From positions 2,666,001 through 2,730,000 of the forward strand of contig NZ_KZ614149.1 in assembly GCF_002886255.1 (NCBI RefSeq): DNA of 64,000 nt. The letters run 5' to 3'. Below are positions 1 through 7,725 of the stretch, in pieces. The notes beneath the pieces are model-generated. The model was not told the DNA's origin. It saw only the letters and a list, made by a program, of their open reading frames with translations, and did no database searches. This DNA comes from Alteribacillus bidgolensis (lineage in GTDB: Bacteria; Bacillota; Bacilli; Bacillales; Marinococcaceae). The position numbers and the translations under genes are program-made. Position 1 is the stretch's first letter. The number at the start of each line of letters is the position of its first letter.

Positions 1-761
1 AATCCTTTCATGCGAAAGACATTTCCTTCAATTTTTTTTATCCACTGAGAAAACTTGAGCCGGCTGACAGGTTGAGGCAGCGGCAATGTTAATGAGTGAA
101 GATGCAAGTCTTCCACAGCGTGTGCCTTCCTTTCTGCAGACGGCAAAGAGGAATGATTGGTTTTTGAAAATAATTCGGATAAAGATATATTTGCATACGC
201 ACAATGGAAAATGCTTGCCTTTGGGTTTATTTCTTTTAACGTTTGATTTACAGCCTTTTGTTCGCTGGTGCTCACTTTGTCTATCTTATTGAGCACCACG
301 ATATCAGCGTATTTTACTTGTTCTTTCATCAGCTTCTTTACTTTAATACTTCCTTTTTTATCGTTCCATTGTTTCGCGTCAACCAGGGTGATGACCGCTT
401 TTATGTTTAGTTTGTCTGCGATAAAAGGATGAGTACAAGCCTCGATCACATCTACAGGATGAGCAGCACCGGTTACTTCTACATAAATCGCATCGAGTTC
501 GTTTTCTTTTAATAAATGATCTAGTTGCTGGCTGAGCTGTCCTTGGATTGTACAACAGATACAGCCGTTCAAAAGCTCTTTTAAAGGCGTATTGGCGGGA
601 ATTACAGCTGAATCAATGCTTTTCTCCCCCAATTCATTCATCAAAACAGCCACGTTCCTGCCAATCTCTTGTTCTTTTTGAAGTAATTGTCTGAGCAGCG
701 TACTTTTCCCGCTTCCTAGAAAGCCGCTCAACATGTAAATTTCTGTTCGGTGATTGTTCAA
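1..761 (-). CDS. CobW/G3E-family GTPase (metal chaperone type), C-terminus cut by window edge
   Basis: About 253 residues are visible; the C-terminus runs off the left edge. The reading frame has the Walker A loop GFLGSGKST at residues 13-21, the G3E metal-binding motif GCICC at 66-70, a Walker B-like EVTGAAHP stretch and the guanine-specificity motif NKID. This is the COG0523/CobW family, whose members insert or deliver metals (Zn, Co, Fe) using GTP. The start is a TTG at 761 with GGAGGG about 11 bases upstream; the first in-frame ATG lies only a few residues before the P-loop and would truncate the first strand. It follows a [2Fe-2S] ferredoxin gene by 44 bases on the same strand, so the two are probably one transcript. 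The metal served cannot be told from sequence. Confidence 0.85.
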   Translation of the reverse strand, partial: MNNHRTEIYMLSGFLGSGKSTLLRQLLQKEQEIGRNVAVLMNELGEKSIDSAVIPANTPLKELLNGCICCTIQGQLSQQLDHLLKENELDAIYVEVTGAAHPVDVIEACTHPFIADKLNIKAVITLVDAKQWNDKKGSIKVKKLMKEQVKYADIVVLNKIDKVSTSEQKAVNQTLKEINPKASIFHCAYANISLSELFSKTNHSSLPSAERKAHAVEDLHLHSLTLPLPQPVSRLKFSQWIKKIEGNVFRMKG

Positions 762-805
762 AATGTATTAAACCCTCCCGCTTTGTGTGATCCTTCCCAT
801 ACCTA

Positions 806-1174
806 TTATGTTTTGGATTTAGATATACCAATAGATGAAATATTAGTAGGCTGGAAGTTTGCATGCTGGTACCGGTAAGCAATGTAAGGGTGAAGAGGTT
901 CATTTTTTTGAATGTGTTGATTAATGATTTTTCTTCCCATATCCGGGGTTATCGTTTTATACCAAATGCCTTCTGGATAAACCAGTACCACGCAGGCATC
1001 CTCACATCTCCCGTTACAGCGCGTGCGAGTGGTATGTATATATTCATCAAGACCAAGGCTTTTTATTTCATCGCGAATCGCCTGTGTTACCTCTTCTCCA
1101 TTTTTCCTCATGCAGCTGCCGCCATTGCAGATTAATACATGATGCGTTGTATTCGATAAATTCCAAGTAACCAT
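806..1174 (-). CDS. (2Fe-2S) ferredoxin domain protein, thioredoxin-like fold
   Basis: A 122-residue soluble protein. Cysteines at about 16 and 21 near the N-terminus (CNGGSC) and at 53, 57 and 61 (CNGRCEDAC) match the thioredoxin-like [2Fe-2S] ferredoxin family (COG3411, CbiW-like), followed by the usual VLVYPEGIWY segment. I place the start at the ATG at 1174, which has GAGGGA seven bases upstream; an upstream in-frame ATG at 1207 lacks a good site. It precedes the CobW-type GTPase, a pairing also seen around cobalamin and metal-homeostasis genes, so a role in supplying electrons or metal sensing for that system is possible but inferred. Confidence 0.8.
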   Translation of the reverse strand: MVTWNLSNTTHHVLICNGGSCMRKNGEEVTQAIRDEIKSLGLDEYIHTTRTRCNGRCEDACVVLVYPEGIWYKTITPDMGRKIINQHIQKNEPLHPYIAYRYQHANFQPTNISSIGISKSKT

Positions 1175-1306
1175 ATGTTTATCCCTCAAATCAAAAATCG
1201 TAATCATTACTATTTATAATTAAAAATTTTAGTCGACTTTTCTTTACTAGTCAACCGTTCTTTATGCTTAAAAGACTACGATCCTTATTTTCTTAAAGAA
1301 ATATGC

Positions 1307-1360
1307 ATTAGAAAAACTCGACTTGCCGCCGAGTTTTTATGGCTGAAGGATCATTTTTTT
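1307..1360 (+). repeat. Dispersed intergenic repeat, partial copy A
   Basis: Starts ATTAGAAAAACTCG, forms a hairpin AAAAACTCG / CGAGTTTTT, then retains TGGC and GGATC fragments of the longer repeat described at 23277, 2771 and elsewhere. It may act as a terminator. Confidence 0.6.
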
Positions 1361-1431
1361 TTGTAATTGCAAAACATCTTGATTAATAGATTGTTCTTTT
1401 TCATAAGCAAAAAAAAAAGCTCCCCTGCCAA

Positions 1432-1878
1432 GTGAAAACGGGAGTGGAAGCACAAAACAAAAGGCTTTCCAGCTGCTTGAAACACGTTTTTTCCACAGTA
1501 GAAGAAATGAACCATCACGTTTCCCATCACAGCGAAATATTACGGCGGGGGTCTACTGAAAACGACGTTCTTATGTTTCTTGCAGAGCGATCATTAACTT
1601 ATCCTAGAACAAGCTGGATTAAAGTTAAAAACATCGCCGCAGCGGTCTGCAAAAGTATTCGTACTGTTGGTTACGCCCTGAAATCGTTAGAAGAGAAAAA
1701 GATAATTCAGCGTATTCCGGTAATGAGAGAGACAAAAGGCGGCAACAGCAGTAATCTAATTGCGATTCTGCCTTTTTCACCCCGTGTCTTCAGACCGTCA
1801 ATTTCCTACCGCTCGTCCCCTGAAACCGCTGATGCATGCCTGCCTTTTCTTAGTGATGGGTTTACTTTTAAACACTAG
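1432..1878 (+). CDS. Helix-turn-helix domain protein, function unknown
   Basis: A 148-residue reading frame with a winged-helix-like segment around residues 45-110 (TENDVLMFLAERS, then KVKNIAAAVCKSIRTVGYAL and SLEEKKIIQRI). This layout resembles the helix-turn-helix proteins found in plasmid-like or mobile contexts of Bacillus, where a second helix reads DNA to pick promoter or replication sites. The GTG start at 1432 has no convincing ribosome binding site, and a GCTCCC/GGGAGT hairpin overlaps it, so the true start may be the ATG near 1507. I cannot name the protein. Nothing around it (upstream repeat, downstream CBO0543 gene) points to a function. Confidence 0.5.
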   Translation: MKTGVEAQNKRLSSCLKHVFSTVEEMNHHVSHHSEILRRGSTENDVLMFLAERSLTYPRTSWIKVKNIAAAVCKSIRTVGYALKSLEEKKIIQRIPVMRETKGGNSSNLIAILPFSPRVFRPSISYRSSPETADACLPFLSDGFTFKH

Positions 1879-2079
1879 CTTGGCTCCACTAATCTCATTT
1901 GGTGACTGATCCACCCAGCTAAAGTGTTCAGCAAGTCGAACTGCTGTTTTGTTAAAAGATCGTACATTGTTAGTTTAGAGAGATACTTTTCCCTGAATCT
2001 TTCACCCAGTTAATCCCAGTTATTTTCCAAAGTATATATATTTACTGAGGATCCTACAATGTATGTGAGGTGATCTGAC

Positions 2080-2517
2080 ATGGTCGTTAATATCTTATTA
2101 TTCTTACTATTCCCTTGGGTCTTTGGAGTATGGTTATTCAAAAGGGACAAAACGATTTTCTTGCGCATGTTTCCTTTTGGGATGGCAGTAGCAATCGTGA
2201 TTGACTTATGGGGCCAATACCATAATTATTGGATATTAAAGCCTGTTCTTAAGAAAAGACAATACTTGACGACGATGCCTTTGAATTTTGGGTTATATCC
2301 TATATTGAGCGCATTAGTCTGTTATATTATAAAAAACAGCAAAGAACGGCCATCTTCTTGGATATTAGTGTTTACGTGCCTGTTAACCGTGATTGAATTT
2401 ACGTCTAAGATATTCGGTTTTGCAGCGTATAGAAATGGATGGAATCTTATGAAAACTTTTCTTGCATATTTAGTAGCCCTTCATTTAGTCTATCGTTATT
2501 ATGTGTGGCGATGCTAA
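2080..2517 (+). CDS. CBO0543-family membrane protein
   Basis: A 145-residue protein with about four to five hydrophobic helices (residues 3-20, 30-45, 68-85, 92-112, 122-142). Short polar loops carry WGQYHNYW and KKRQYLTTMP, the pattern of the CBO0543 family of small integral membrane proteins, which is common in spore-formers and has no known function. The start ATG at 2080 has TGAGGTGAT just upstream. A hairpin follows at 2621. It stands alone on this strand. Confidence 0.7.
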   Translation: MVVNILLFLLFPWVFGVWLFKRDKTIFLRMFPFGMAVAIVIDLWGQYHNYWILKPVLKKRQYLTTMPLNFGLYPILSALVCYIIKNSKERPSSWILVFTCLLTVIEFTSKIFGFAAYRNGWNLMKTFLAYLVALHLVYRYYVWRC

Positions 2518-2620
2518 CGCGTAAATAAATATACTAAACTCGATTGTGAATTAAGTTTGTTGGAGATCCTTTTACATGGTAAAATGACAGAAACCTATTC
2601 TGCATTTAAGTTAAATTTTA

Positions 2621-2653
2621 AAAAGGTCACCACAGTGGTTGTGACGACCTTTC
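2621..2653 (+). terminator. Hairpin, possible terminator of the CBO0543 gene
   Basis: AAAAGGTC / GACCTTT stem with an inner CAC/GTG pairing, about 105 bases after the stop codon. The T-tract after the stem is weak, so the assignment is tentative. Confidence 0.4.
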
Positions 2654-2770
2654 TCGTGGTTTTATTTGTTTGTACCGAGGTTTCTCCTTATTATTCGTTT
2701 TCAAATTTTTTCATTTCCGTGCTCACTTTTCGGACTCTTATTCCTTGGCGATCGAGCTACAGGTTTTTAC

Positions 2771-2865
2771 ACTTTAGAAAAGTTTAACTTTGTTAAAGGA
2801 TCAAAGTATAAGCAAAACTACGACTTCTGCCATAAGGACTCGGCGGCAAGCGGAGTTTTTCTAAC
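2771..2865 (-). repeat. Dispersed intergenic repeat, copy B (reverse orientation)
   Basis: A near full-length copy read on the minus strand: TTAGAAAAACTCCG..GCCGCC, then TGGCAGAAGTCGTAGTTTTG, CTTATACTTTGATCCTTTAACAAAG and the closing CTAAAGT. Lies in the 640-base gene-free stretch 2518-3157; the rest of that stretch shows only a possible 21-codon C-terminal remnant near 3025-3090. Confidence 0.75.
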
Positions 2866-3157
2866 GGATTTCCATGATTGAATTTTTGGCTGATGGATTC
2901 ATGTCCCATTTTTATGTTTAGTTCTTTAACATGTTTTATTAATCAACATGTTTAGTTATTGTTGAACGTTTGCATTTGAACCGTGCAGGAGTTGTTCGTT
3001 CCGTTCTGAAATGCCATTGCCGCTAACAAGCTGCTGGCGTAGTCTTATTTCCTTTCATAGCAGCAGCTTCTACCGCCTTATCAATCTCTTAAGTTTTGAT
3101 TATTTAGAATTAACTGTATATTATTCAAATTGAATTTGATTCGCTAACCTAGCCATT

Positions 3158-3535
3158 TTATTGCTCTACCATAACTTCTTCTGTATAGTATTTCATATGC
3201 TTCTGGCCCCACTCGTACATACTATCAATAATCGGCATCAAGCTTTTTCCTCGTTCCGTTATGGTATACTCCACTCTTGGCGGAACTTCTGGATAGACTT
3301 CTCGATGCAAAAGGCCATCTTCTTCTAATTCTCGTAATTGTGTTGTTAATACTTTGTGGGTAATCTTCGGAAAAACTCGTCGTATTTCATTAAAGCGCAT
3401 CGTACCATCCTTTCCGATATGATACAGCATTGTGATTTTCCACTTTCCGCTTATCAATGAAAGGGTTAACTCCTTTTCGCAATTGAATTTGCCGCTTCTA
3501 ACCTTCTTTAACACTTCTTTCCGTAAATCTTCCAC
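3158..3535 (-). CDS. hxlR: HxlR-family regulator, likely formaldehyde sensor
   Basis: A 125-residue winged-helix protein of the HxlR/DUF24 family. The N-terminal segment FNCEKELTL (Cys at about residue 19) followed by GKWK matches my recollection of Bacillus subtilis HxlR, whose equivalent cysteine (Cys11) reacts with formaldehyde and activates the hxlAB operon. The middle has the recognition region (TQLRELEEDGLLHREVYPEV) and the wing PPRVEYTIT. It is divergently transcribed from a formaldehyde dehydrogenase gene at 3772, which fits the sensor role. The start is GTG at 3535. A near-perfect palindrome at 3557-3576 sits just upstream of its start. Calling it HxlR is family knowledge plus context; the target here would be fdhA rather than the RuMP genes. 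Confidence 0.8.
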   Translation of the reverse strand: MEDLRKEVLKKVRSGKFNCEKELTLSLISGKWKITMLYHIGKDGTMRFNEIRRVFPKITHKVLTTQLRELEEDGLLHREVYPEVPPRVEYTITERGKSLMPIIDSMYEWGQKHMKYYTEEVMVEQ

Positions 3536-3556
3536 TAAGAACCCACTTCCCTTCCA

Positions 3557-3576
3557 TAGTATCCTTTAGGTTACTA
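3557..3576. promoter_or_regulatory. Candidate HxlR-type operator
   Basis: TAGTATCC - TTTA - GGTTACTA: inverted arms with one mismatch, 22 bases upstream of the regulator start and inside the intergenic region shared with the formaldehyde dehydrogenase. HxlR/YodB-type regulators bind such AGTA...TACT palindromes. Confidence 0.5.
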
Positions 3577-3771
3577 TCTTACATATAAGTGCGTACTTTC
3601 CGACAACTTAGTTAAACTTATAGAATTTTACTTAAGGAATACATCGAAACTATTGGTTTACGTTACAATTCCTTTTTTTAACTGCTTATTGCTAGTGTAA
3701 GCAATGTTATCTGAAACATCAATTGTGCAGTCCCCAGGAACATTCCCAAAAGAATACAGGAGGGTAAAAAT

Positions 3772-4989
3772 ATGTCTGGAAACCGTGCTGTTGCTTATGC
3801 AGGACCTGGTGCAGTAGAAGTAAAAGATACTGATTTTCCAGAGTTGATGTTACGAGATGGCCCAGGGGTCAATCCGCTTAATGTAGGCAGAAAATGTGAA
3901 CACGGGGTTATTTTAAAAGTCATTACTACAAATATCTGCGGAAGTGACCAACACATGGTGCGCGGCAGAACCACCGCACCCGAAGGTCTTATTCTCGGTC
4001 ATGAAATAACCGGTGAAGTAATTGAAACAGGCCGAGATGTAGAATTCATCAAAAAAGGAGATTTGGTATCTGTCCCTTTTAACATTGCCTGCGGACGCTG
4101 TCAGGCATGTAAGGAACAAAATACCCACGTTTGTCTCAATGTAAATCCCGACCGTCCTGGATCAGCTTATGGATATGTTGATATGGGAGGATGGGTTGGA
4201 GGTCAGTCAGAGTATGTGATGGTTCCTTATGCTGATTTTCAGTTATTGAAATTCCCAGATAAAGATCAAGCAATGGATAAAATTCTGGACCTCACTATGC
4301 TCTCTGATATTTTCCCTACAGGATTTCATGGCGCTTACAGTGCCGGGGTTCAACCCGGTTCCACTGTATATGTAGCTGGTGCCGGCCCAGTAGGACTGGC
4401 CGCAGCCCACTCCGCACAGCTGCTGGGAGCTTCCGTTGTTATTGTTGGAGATTTAATACCAGAACGACTCCAGCAAGCACAAAGTTTTGGCTGCGAAACC
4501 GTGAATCTTCGGGACCATGATAATTTAGGAGAACAAATCGAACAGATTTTAGGGATACCTGAGGTAGACTGTGCCATTGATTGTGTAGGATTTGAAGCAC
4601 ACGGTCACGGGCAAGATGCCAACGAAGCTCCTGCCACTGTTTTAAACTCTATTATGGATGTCACCAAGGTGAGCGGTAAGCTAGGTATTCCAGGCCTTTA
4701 TGTTACCGAGGATCCAGGAGCAGTAGATGAAGCGGCAAAACAAGGCTCTCTCAGCATCCGTTTTGGTTTAGGCTGGGCGAAAGCACATACGTTTGTGACA
4801 GGGCAGACACCAGTTATGAAATATCACCGCTCTCTTATGAATTCCATTTTTCATGGAAAAGCTGACATTGCAAAAGCTGTAAACGCTACTCTTATTTCTT
4901 TAGATGAAGCTCCGCAAGGGTACAGCGAATTTGACAGCGGTGTCGCCAAGAAGTTTGTTATCGACCCTCATAACATGTTCCATAAATAG
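3772..4989 (+). CDS. fdhA: Glutathione-independent formaldehyde dehydrogenase
   Basis: A 405-residue zinc-containing medium-chain dehydrogenase. Catalytic-zinc residues lie in ICGSDQHMVRGR (about residue 55) and GHEITGEV; the structural-zinc lobe is CGRCQACKEQNTHVC (about 110-125); the NAD-binding Rossmann loop is VYVAGAGPVGLAAA (about 198). The long insertions (DRPGSAYGYVDMGGWVGGQSEYV; HGQDANEAPATVLNSIMDVT) are typical of the Pseudomonas putida-type enzyme, which oxidises formaldehyde (and can dismutate it) with tightly bound NAD and no glutathione. The ribosome binding site AGGAGGG precedes the ATG. The divergent HxlR-type regulator suggests aldehyde induction. A strong terminator follows at once, so it is a single-gene unit. 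Confidence 0.9.
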   Translation: MSGNRAVAYAGPGAVEVKDTDFPELMLRDGPGVNPLNVGRKCEHGVILKVITTNICGSDQHMVRGRTTAPEGLILGHEITGEVIETGRDVEFIKKGDLVSVPFNIACGRCQACKEQNTHVCLNVNPDRPGSAYGYVDMGGWVGGQSEYVMVPYADFQLLKFPDKDQAMDKILDLTMLSDIFPTGFHGAYSAGVQPGSTVYVAGAGPVGLAAAHSAQLLGASVVIVGDLIPERLQQAQSFGCETVNLRDHDNLGEQIEQILGIPEVDCAIDCVGFEAHGHGQDANEAPATVLNSIMDVTKVSGKLGIPGLYVTEDPGAVDEAAKQGSLSIRFGLGWAKAHTFVTGQTPVMKYHRSLMNSIFHGKADIAKAVNATLISLDEAPQGYSEFDSGVAKKFVIDPHNMFHK

Positions 4990-4995
4990 TCATTC

Positions 4996-5024
4996 AGCAT
5001 CTGCTTTTTTGGCAGATGCTTTTG
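4996..5024 (+). terminator. Rho-independent terminator of fdhA
   Basis: AGCATCTGC - TTTTTTG - GCAGATGCT followed by TTTT, starting seven bases after the stop codon. Confidence 0.85.
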
Positions 5025-5073
5025 CTATCCAGCTCATTTTTTTCTCAAAGACCTTTCGTTAAATAATCTGTTA

Positions 5074-5613
5074 CTACATATCTATTTCTTCTGAGTAAAT
5101 AGCAATAAGGAGGATAGCTGATTCGTCACCAATGTTTTTGACGTGGTGGGGGACACTCGCATTCCAGCTAAAGGAATCTCCTTCTTCTAAAATGACCGAA
5201 TCCTCCCCTTGTTCGGCGAGAATTTTTCCTTGTAGAACGATATGACATTCTTCCCCTTCATGAGCATGAGGTTCTTCGCCTGTGGAGGCGCCGGGCGGCA
5301 TATCGATGCGCTGCATCCGCAAGCCTCCTTTGTGCGTCAAATGCTCCACTTTCACATTTTCATTGTTATGAATCGTATGCTGGCGCTCATGTTCACGAAG
5401 CACTCGTATTTTCTGTTTTTTTTCTAATAGAAGATAAGGAAGCGGTACCTTCAGAAAATGAGCAACCGTCTGCAGCGTATTAATCGAAGGAGATGTATTA
5501 TTGTTTTCCATATTACTGATGAACCCTTTAGAAAGACCTGTTCCTTCACTCATTTCAGCAATGGTGATTTTTTTCTTTTTACGGATGGACCGAACGGCAG
5601 AGCCGATATCCAA
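5074..5613 (-). CDS. XRE-family regulator with C-terminal cupin domain
   Basis: 179 residues. Residues 1-60 form a Cro/C1-type helix-turn-helix (IAEMSEGTGLSKGFISNMENN); residues 105-175 form a cupin barrel (PPGASTGEEPHAHEGEECHIVLQG) with the histidine/glutamate metal or ligand pocket. This class senses small molecules such as polyamines, amino acids or aromatic compounds and represses a neighbour. The start is TTG at 5613 with AAGGGGTG seven bases before it. It is divergent from the extradiol dioxygenase-like gene at 5787 and probably controls it. The ligand is not predictable. Confidence 0.85.
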   Translation of the reverse strand: MDIGSAVRSIRKKKKITIAEMSEGTGLSKGFISNMENNNTSPSINTLQTVAHFLKVPLPYLLLEKKQKIRVLREHERQHTIHNNENVKVEHLTHKGGLRMQRIDMPPGASTGEEPHAHEGEECHIVLQGKILAEQGEDSVILEEGDSFSWNASVPHHVKNIGDESAILLIAIYSEEIDM

Positions 5614-5786
5614 GGCAATTCACCCCTTTTGTTTCCCTATAAAAAACTTATTTCTATATATGACAAACATATAGATTGACGCTTCATTGTCCTTTTGTTA
5701 TCTTTTATATAATAAAGTTTCATATAAGAAAACAATACCATACATGTCACAGCTCTGCCAATCTATAATAAGGAGGATGTTTTTCT

Positions 5787-6569
5787 ATGATCCCGTCTTT
5801 TTTCATCGCACACGGTGCACCTTTATTAGCTTTAGAAAATAACAGCTATACGCAATTTTTACATCAATTAGGCCAAGAACTGCCTCGTCCACAAGCAATC
5901 GTCTTGTTTTCAGCCCACTGGGAGTCCCCTGCTCAGATGGTCAGTGAAGTCGAAGAGTATGAAACGATCCATGATTTCGGCGGATTTCCAGAGGAACTGT
6001 TTCGCATGAACTATCCTGCGAACGGTTACCCAGAGCTTGCCAAGGAAATTGAAAATATATTCAGCCATCATGGAATTTCGTATCACATGGATGCGACACG
6101 CGGATTAGATCATGGAGCCTGGGTCGTGTTGAAATTACTTTATCCAAACGCTGATATTCCAGTCGTTTCTATGTCTGTAAACCCTGCCCTCTCCCCACAG
6201 GAACAATACAAGATTGGAAAAGCACTGACATCATTAAGAGAAAAAGACGTGATGGTCATTGGGAGCGGCGGACTTGTGCATAACTTATCGATCCTTCGAA
6301 TGGACAAAGATGATGACAAGGTTGAAGAATGGGTGCTGGAGTTTGATGAATGGCTGAAACAGACAGTCAATAATTGGGACACTGAAACGTTGTTCGATTA
6401 TCAAAACCAAGCCCCCCACGCCAGCAAAGCAGTTCCTCCGTTTGGAAAAGAACATTTCATTCCGCTGTTCTACGCCATGGGAGCGGCTGACAACAAACAA
6501 ACAGCACGTTTGCTGCACAACAGCTACCGGTACAGAAATCTCAGCCATTCTATATGGCAGTTTGGATAG
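5787..6569 (+). CDS. Class III extradiol ring-cleavage dioxygenase (DODA/YgiD type)
   Basis: 260 residues, the normal length of the 4,5-DOPA dioxygenase extradiol family. Metal-ligand signatures are visible: FIAHGAP (His9), FSAHWES (about residue 47), GLDHGAWVVL (about 111) and GSGGLVHNL (about 160). These enzymes use a non-haem metal to open catechol rings; bacterial members often have broad or unknown aromatic substrates. A strong AAGGAGGA site precedes the ATG. The divergent cupin regulator suggests substrate-linked control. A bidirectional terminator follows. Confidence 0.85.
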   Translation: MIPSFFIAHGAPLLALENNSYTQFLHQLGQELPRPQAIVLFSAHWESPAQMVSEVEEYETIHDFGGFPEELFRMNYPANGYPELAKEIENIFSHHGISYHMDATRGLDHGAWVVLKLLYPNADIPVVSMSVNPALSPQEQYKIGKALTSLREKDVMVIGSGGLVHNLSILRMDKDDDKVEEWVLEFDEWLKQTVNNWDTETLFDYQNQAPHASKAVPPFGKEHFIPLFYAMGAADNKQTARLLHNSYRYRNLSHSIWQFG

Positions 6570-6570
6570 A

Positions 6571-6605
6571 AAAAAGTGGTCCCCTGCGCGGGTACCACTT
6601 TTTTT
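6571..6605. terminator. Bidirectional terminator between convergent genes
   Basis: AAAAAAGTGGT - loop - ACCACTTTTTT: an A-rich 5' arm and T-rich 3' arm serve both the dioxygenase gene (+) and the membrane protein gene (-), whose stop codon lies in it. Confidence 0.85.
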
Positions 6606-7497
6606 ACAAATTTAAACCGTTTGGCATATCTCTGTTTTGAAAAAACTGAAAAATTGCAGTGATCGAAGTGACAACACAAACCAAGACAAAACCATACGCT
6701 AGCAGCATCATAATCGAAACGTCAAAAATGGAGCGGCCCATTATCGTTTGTACCCCAATACAGAGAACGACAAGGATCCAGGCTATACCGGTGACATGGA
6801 TTAGGCGGTTTTTACGTTTTTCCGAGATTCCCTTCTCCAACATCCAGCCAAGCAAAGGCACTAGCTGCAGCCCATGGAATCCTAACCCATGCAGCCAAAT
6901 AATATTACCACCCATTCCCGTGTATCGACTTTGGATAGCAATAATCCAAAGCCCAGCCGTAAAGGACATCATTGTCGTAATCATTCCGTAACGAATGCCG
7001 AGCATAATGGACGGGCGCTGTTTCATCGATCCTTCTCGAAAAAACATCCATCCAAAGAACGCATAATACACAATCATTGAAATCGCCACAAGCGCAAAGA
7101 TTCCTCCAAACACCAAATCCGATACTTGCCCATACTGGGAAAAACGCGGATCCAAGCCTCTAAAGTGCTGAATCGTTTCAATCCCGTAACTATAAAGAGC
7201 AAGAATGATATAAGAACGTGTAAAAAAACGGCGTTTCCCTGGACTTAACCCAGCAAAAGGAACAATAGCAGCTGTTGTTAATAGGAAAAGTCCGATGGCA
7301 AAATTAAACGAAATAGCTTTCGTAAGATCTCCTTCGGGCGGAATAACAGCCCCAAAAAAGACACTGTAAATCGCACAGATGCTGCCTAAAACAAACCCCA
7401 AAAGTCCAGTTAACACCAGACCCTTTTCGCCTTTAAAAAAGACAGGATTCGGGGCTGGAACATCCCCGTCAGCCATTGCTGCAGTCCTTTCATTCAC
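6604..7497 (-). CDS. Multi-pass membrane protein, unknown function
   Basis: 297 residues with about eight hydrophobic helices (near 28-50, 62-85, 92-108, 128-152, 168-188, 200-216, 232-250, 258-285). Charged loops carry GKRRFFTRSY and a HFRGLDPRFSQYG segment; the HGLGFHGLQLVPLLGWML helix has two histidines that could in principle bind haem, but there is no supporting motif. The start is GTG at 7497 with GGGAGG eight bases before. I do not recognise a family. It is transcribed alone, convergent with the dioxygenase gene and divergent from the FolC-like gene. Confidence 0.7.
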   Translation of the reverse strand: MNERTAAMADGDVPAPNPVFFKGEKGLVLTGLLGFVLGSICAIYSVFFGAVIPPEGDLTKAISFNFAIGLFLLTTAAIVPFAGLSPGKRRFFTRSYIILALYSYGIETIQHFRGLDPRFSQYGQVSDLVFGGIFALVAISMIVYYAFFGWMFFREGSMKQRPSIMLGIRYGMITTMMSFTAGLWIIAIQSRYTGMGGNIIWLHGLGFHGLQLVPLLGWMLEKGISEKRKNRLIHVTGIAWILVVLCIGVQTIMGRSIFDVSIMMLLAYGFVLVCVVTSITAIFQFFQNRDMPNGLNL

Positions 7498-7725
7498 ATA
7501 ACTTTCCTCCCTTCTTTTAGTCCGTTTATCTTATTCTCAATACATGAAATATTTTCCTCTAAGTAAGAAAGAATTTATAAAAATTAAATATTTCTTTATA
7601 AAAGAAAAAATTTTAATCGCAGCTGTTTTAGGAGTACAATATTACTGACACACGACATGTCATTTGTCTATGTCAAATAAATTAACGGCTAGGTGACATT
7701 TTAAGAAAGAAACGAAGGAGCTCTT

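Noticed and set aside
634..903. 89-residue minus-strand frame across the CobW/ferredoxin junction
   Set aside because: Overlaps both real genes in another frame and has no domain.
3025..3095. A 21-codon minus-strand frame (EIDKAVEAAAMKGNKTTP)
   Set aside because: A stop codon lies directly before it and nothing extends it; too short to call a gene or remnant.
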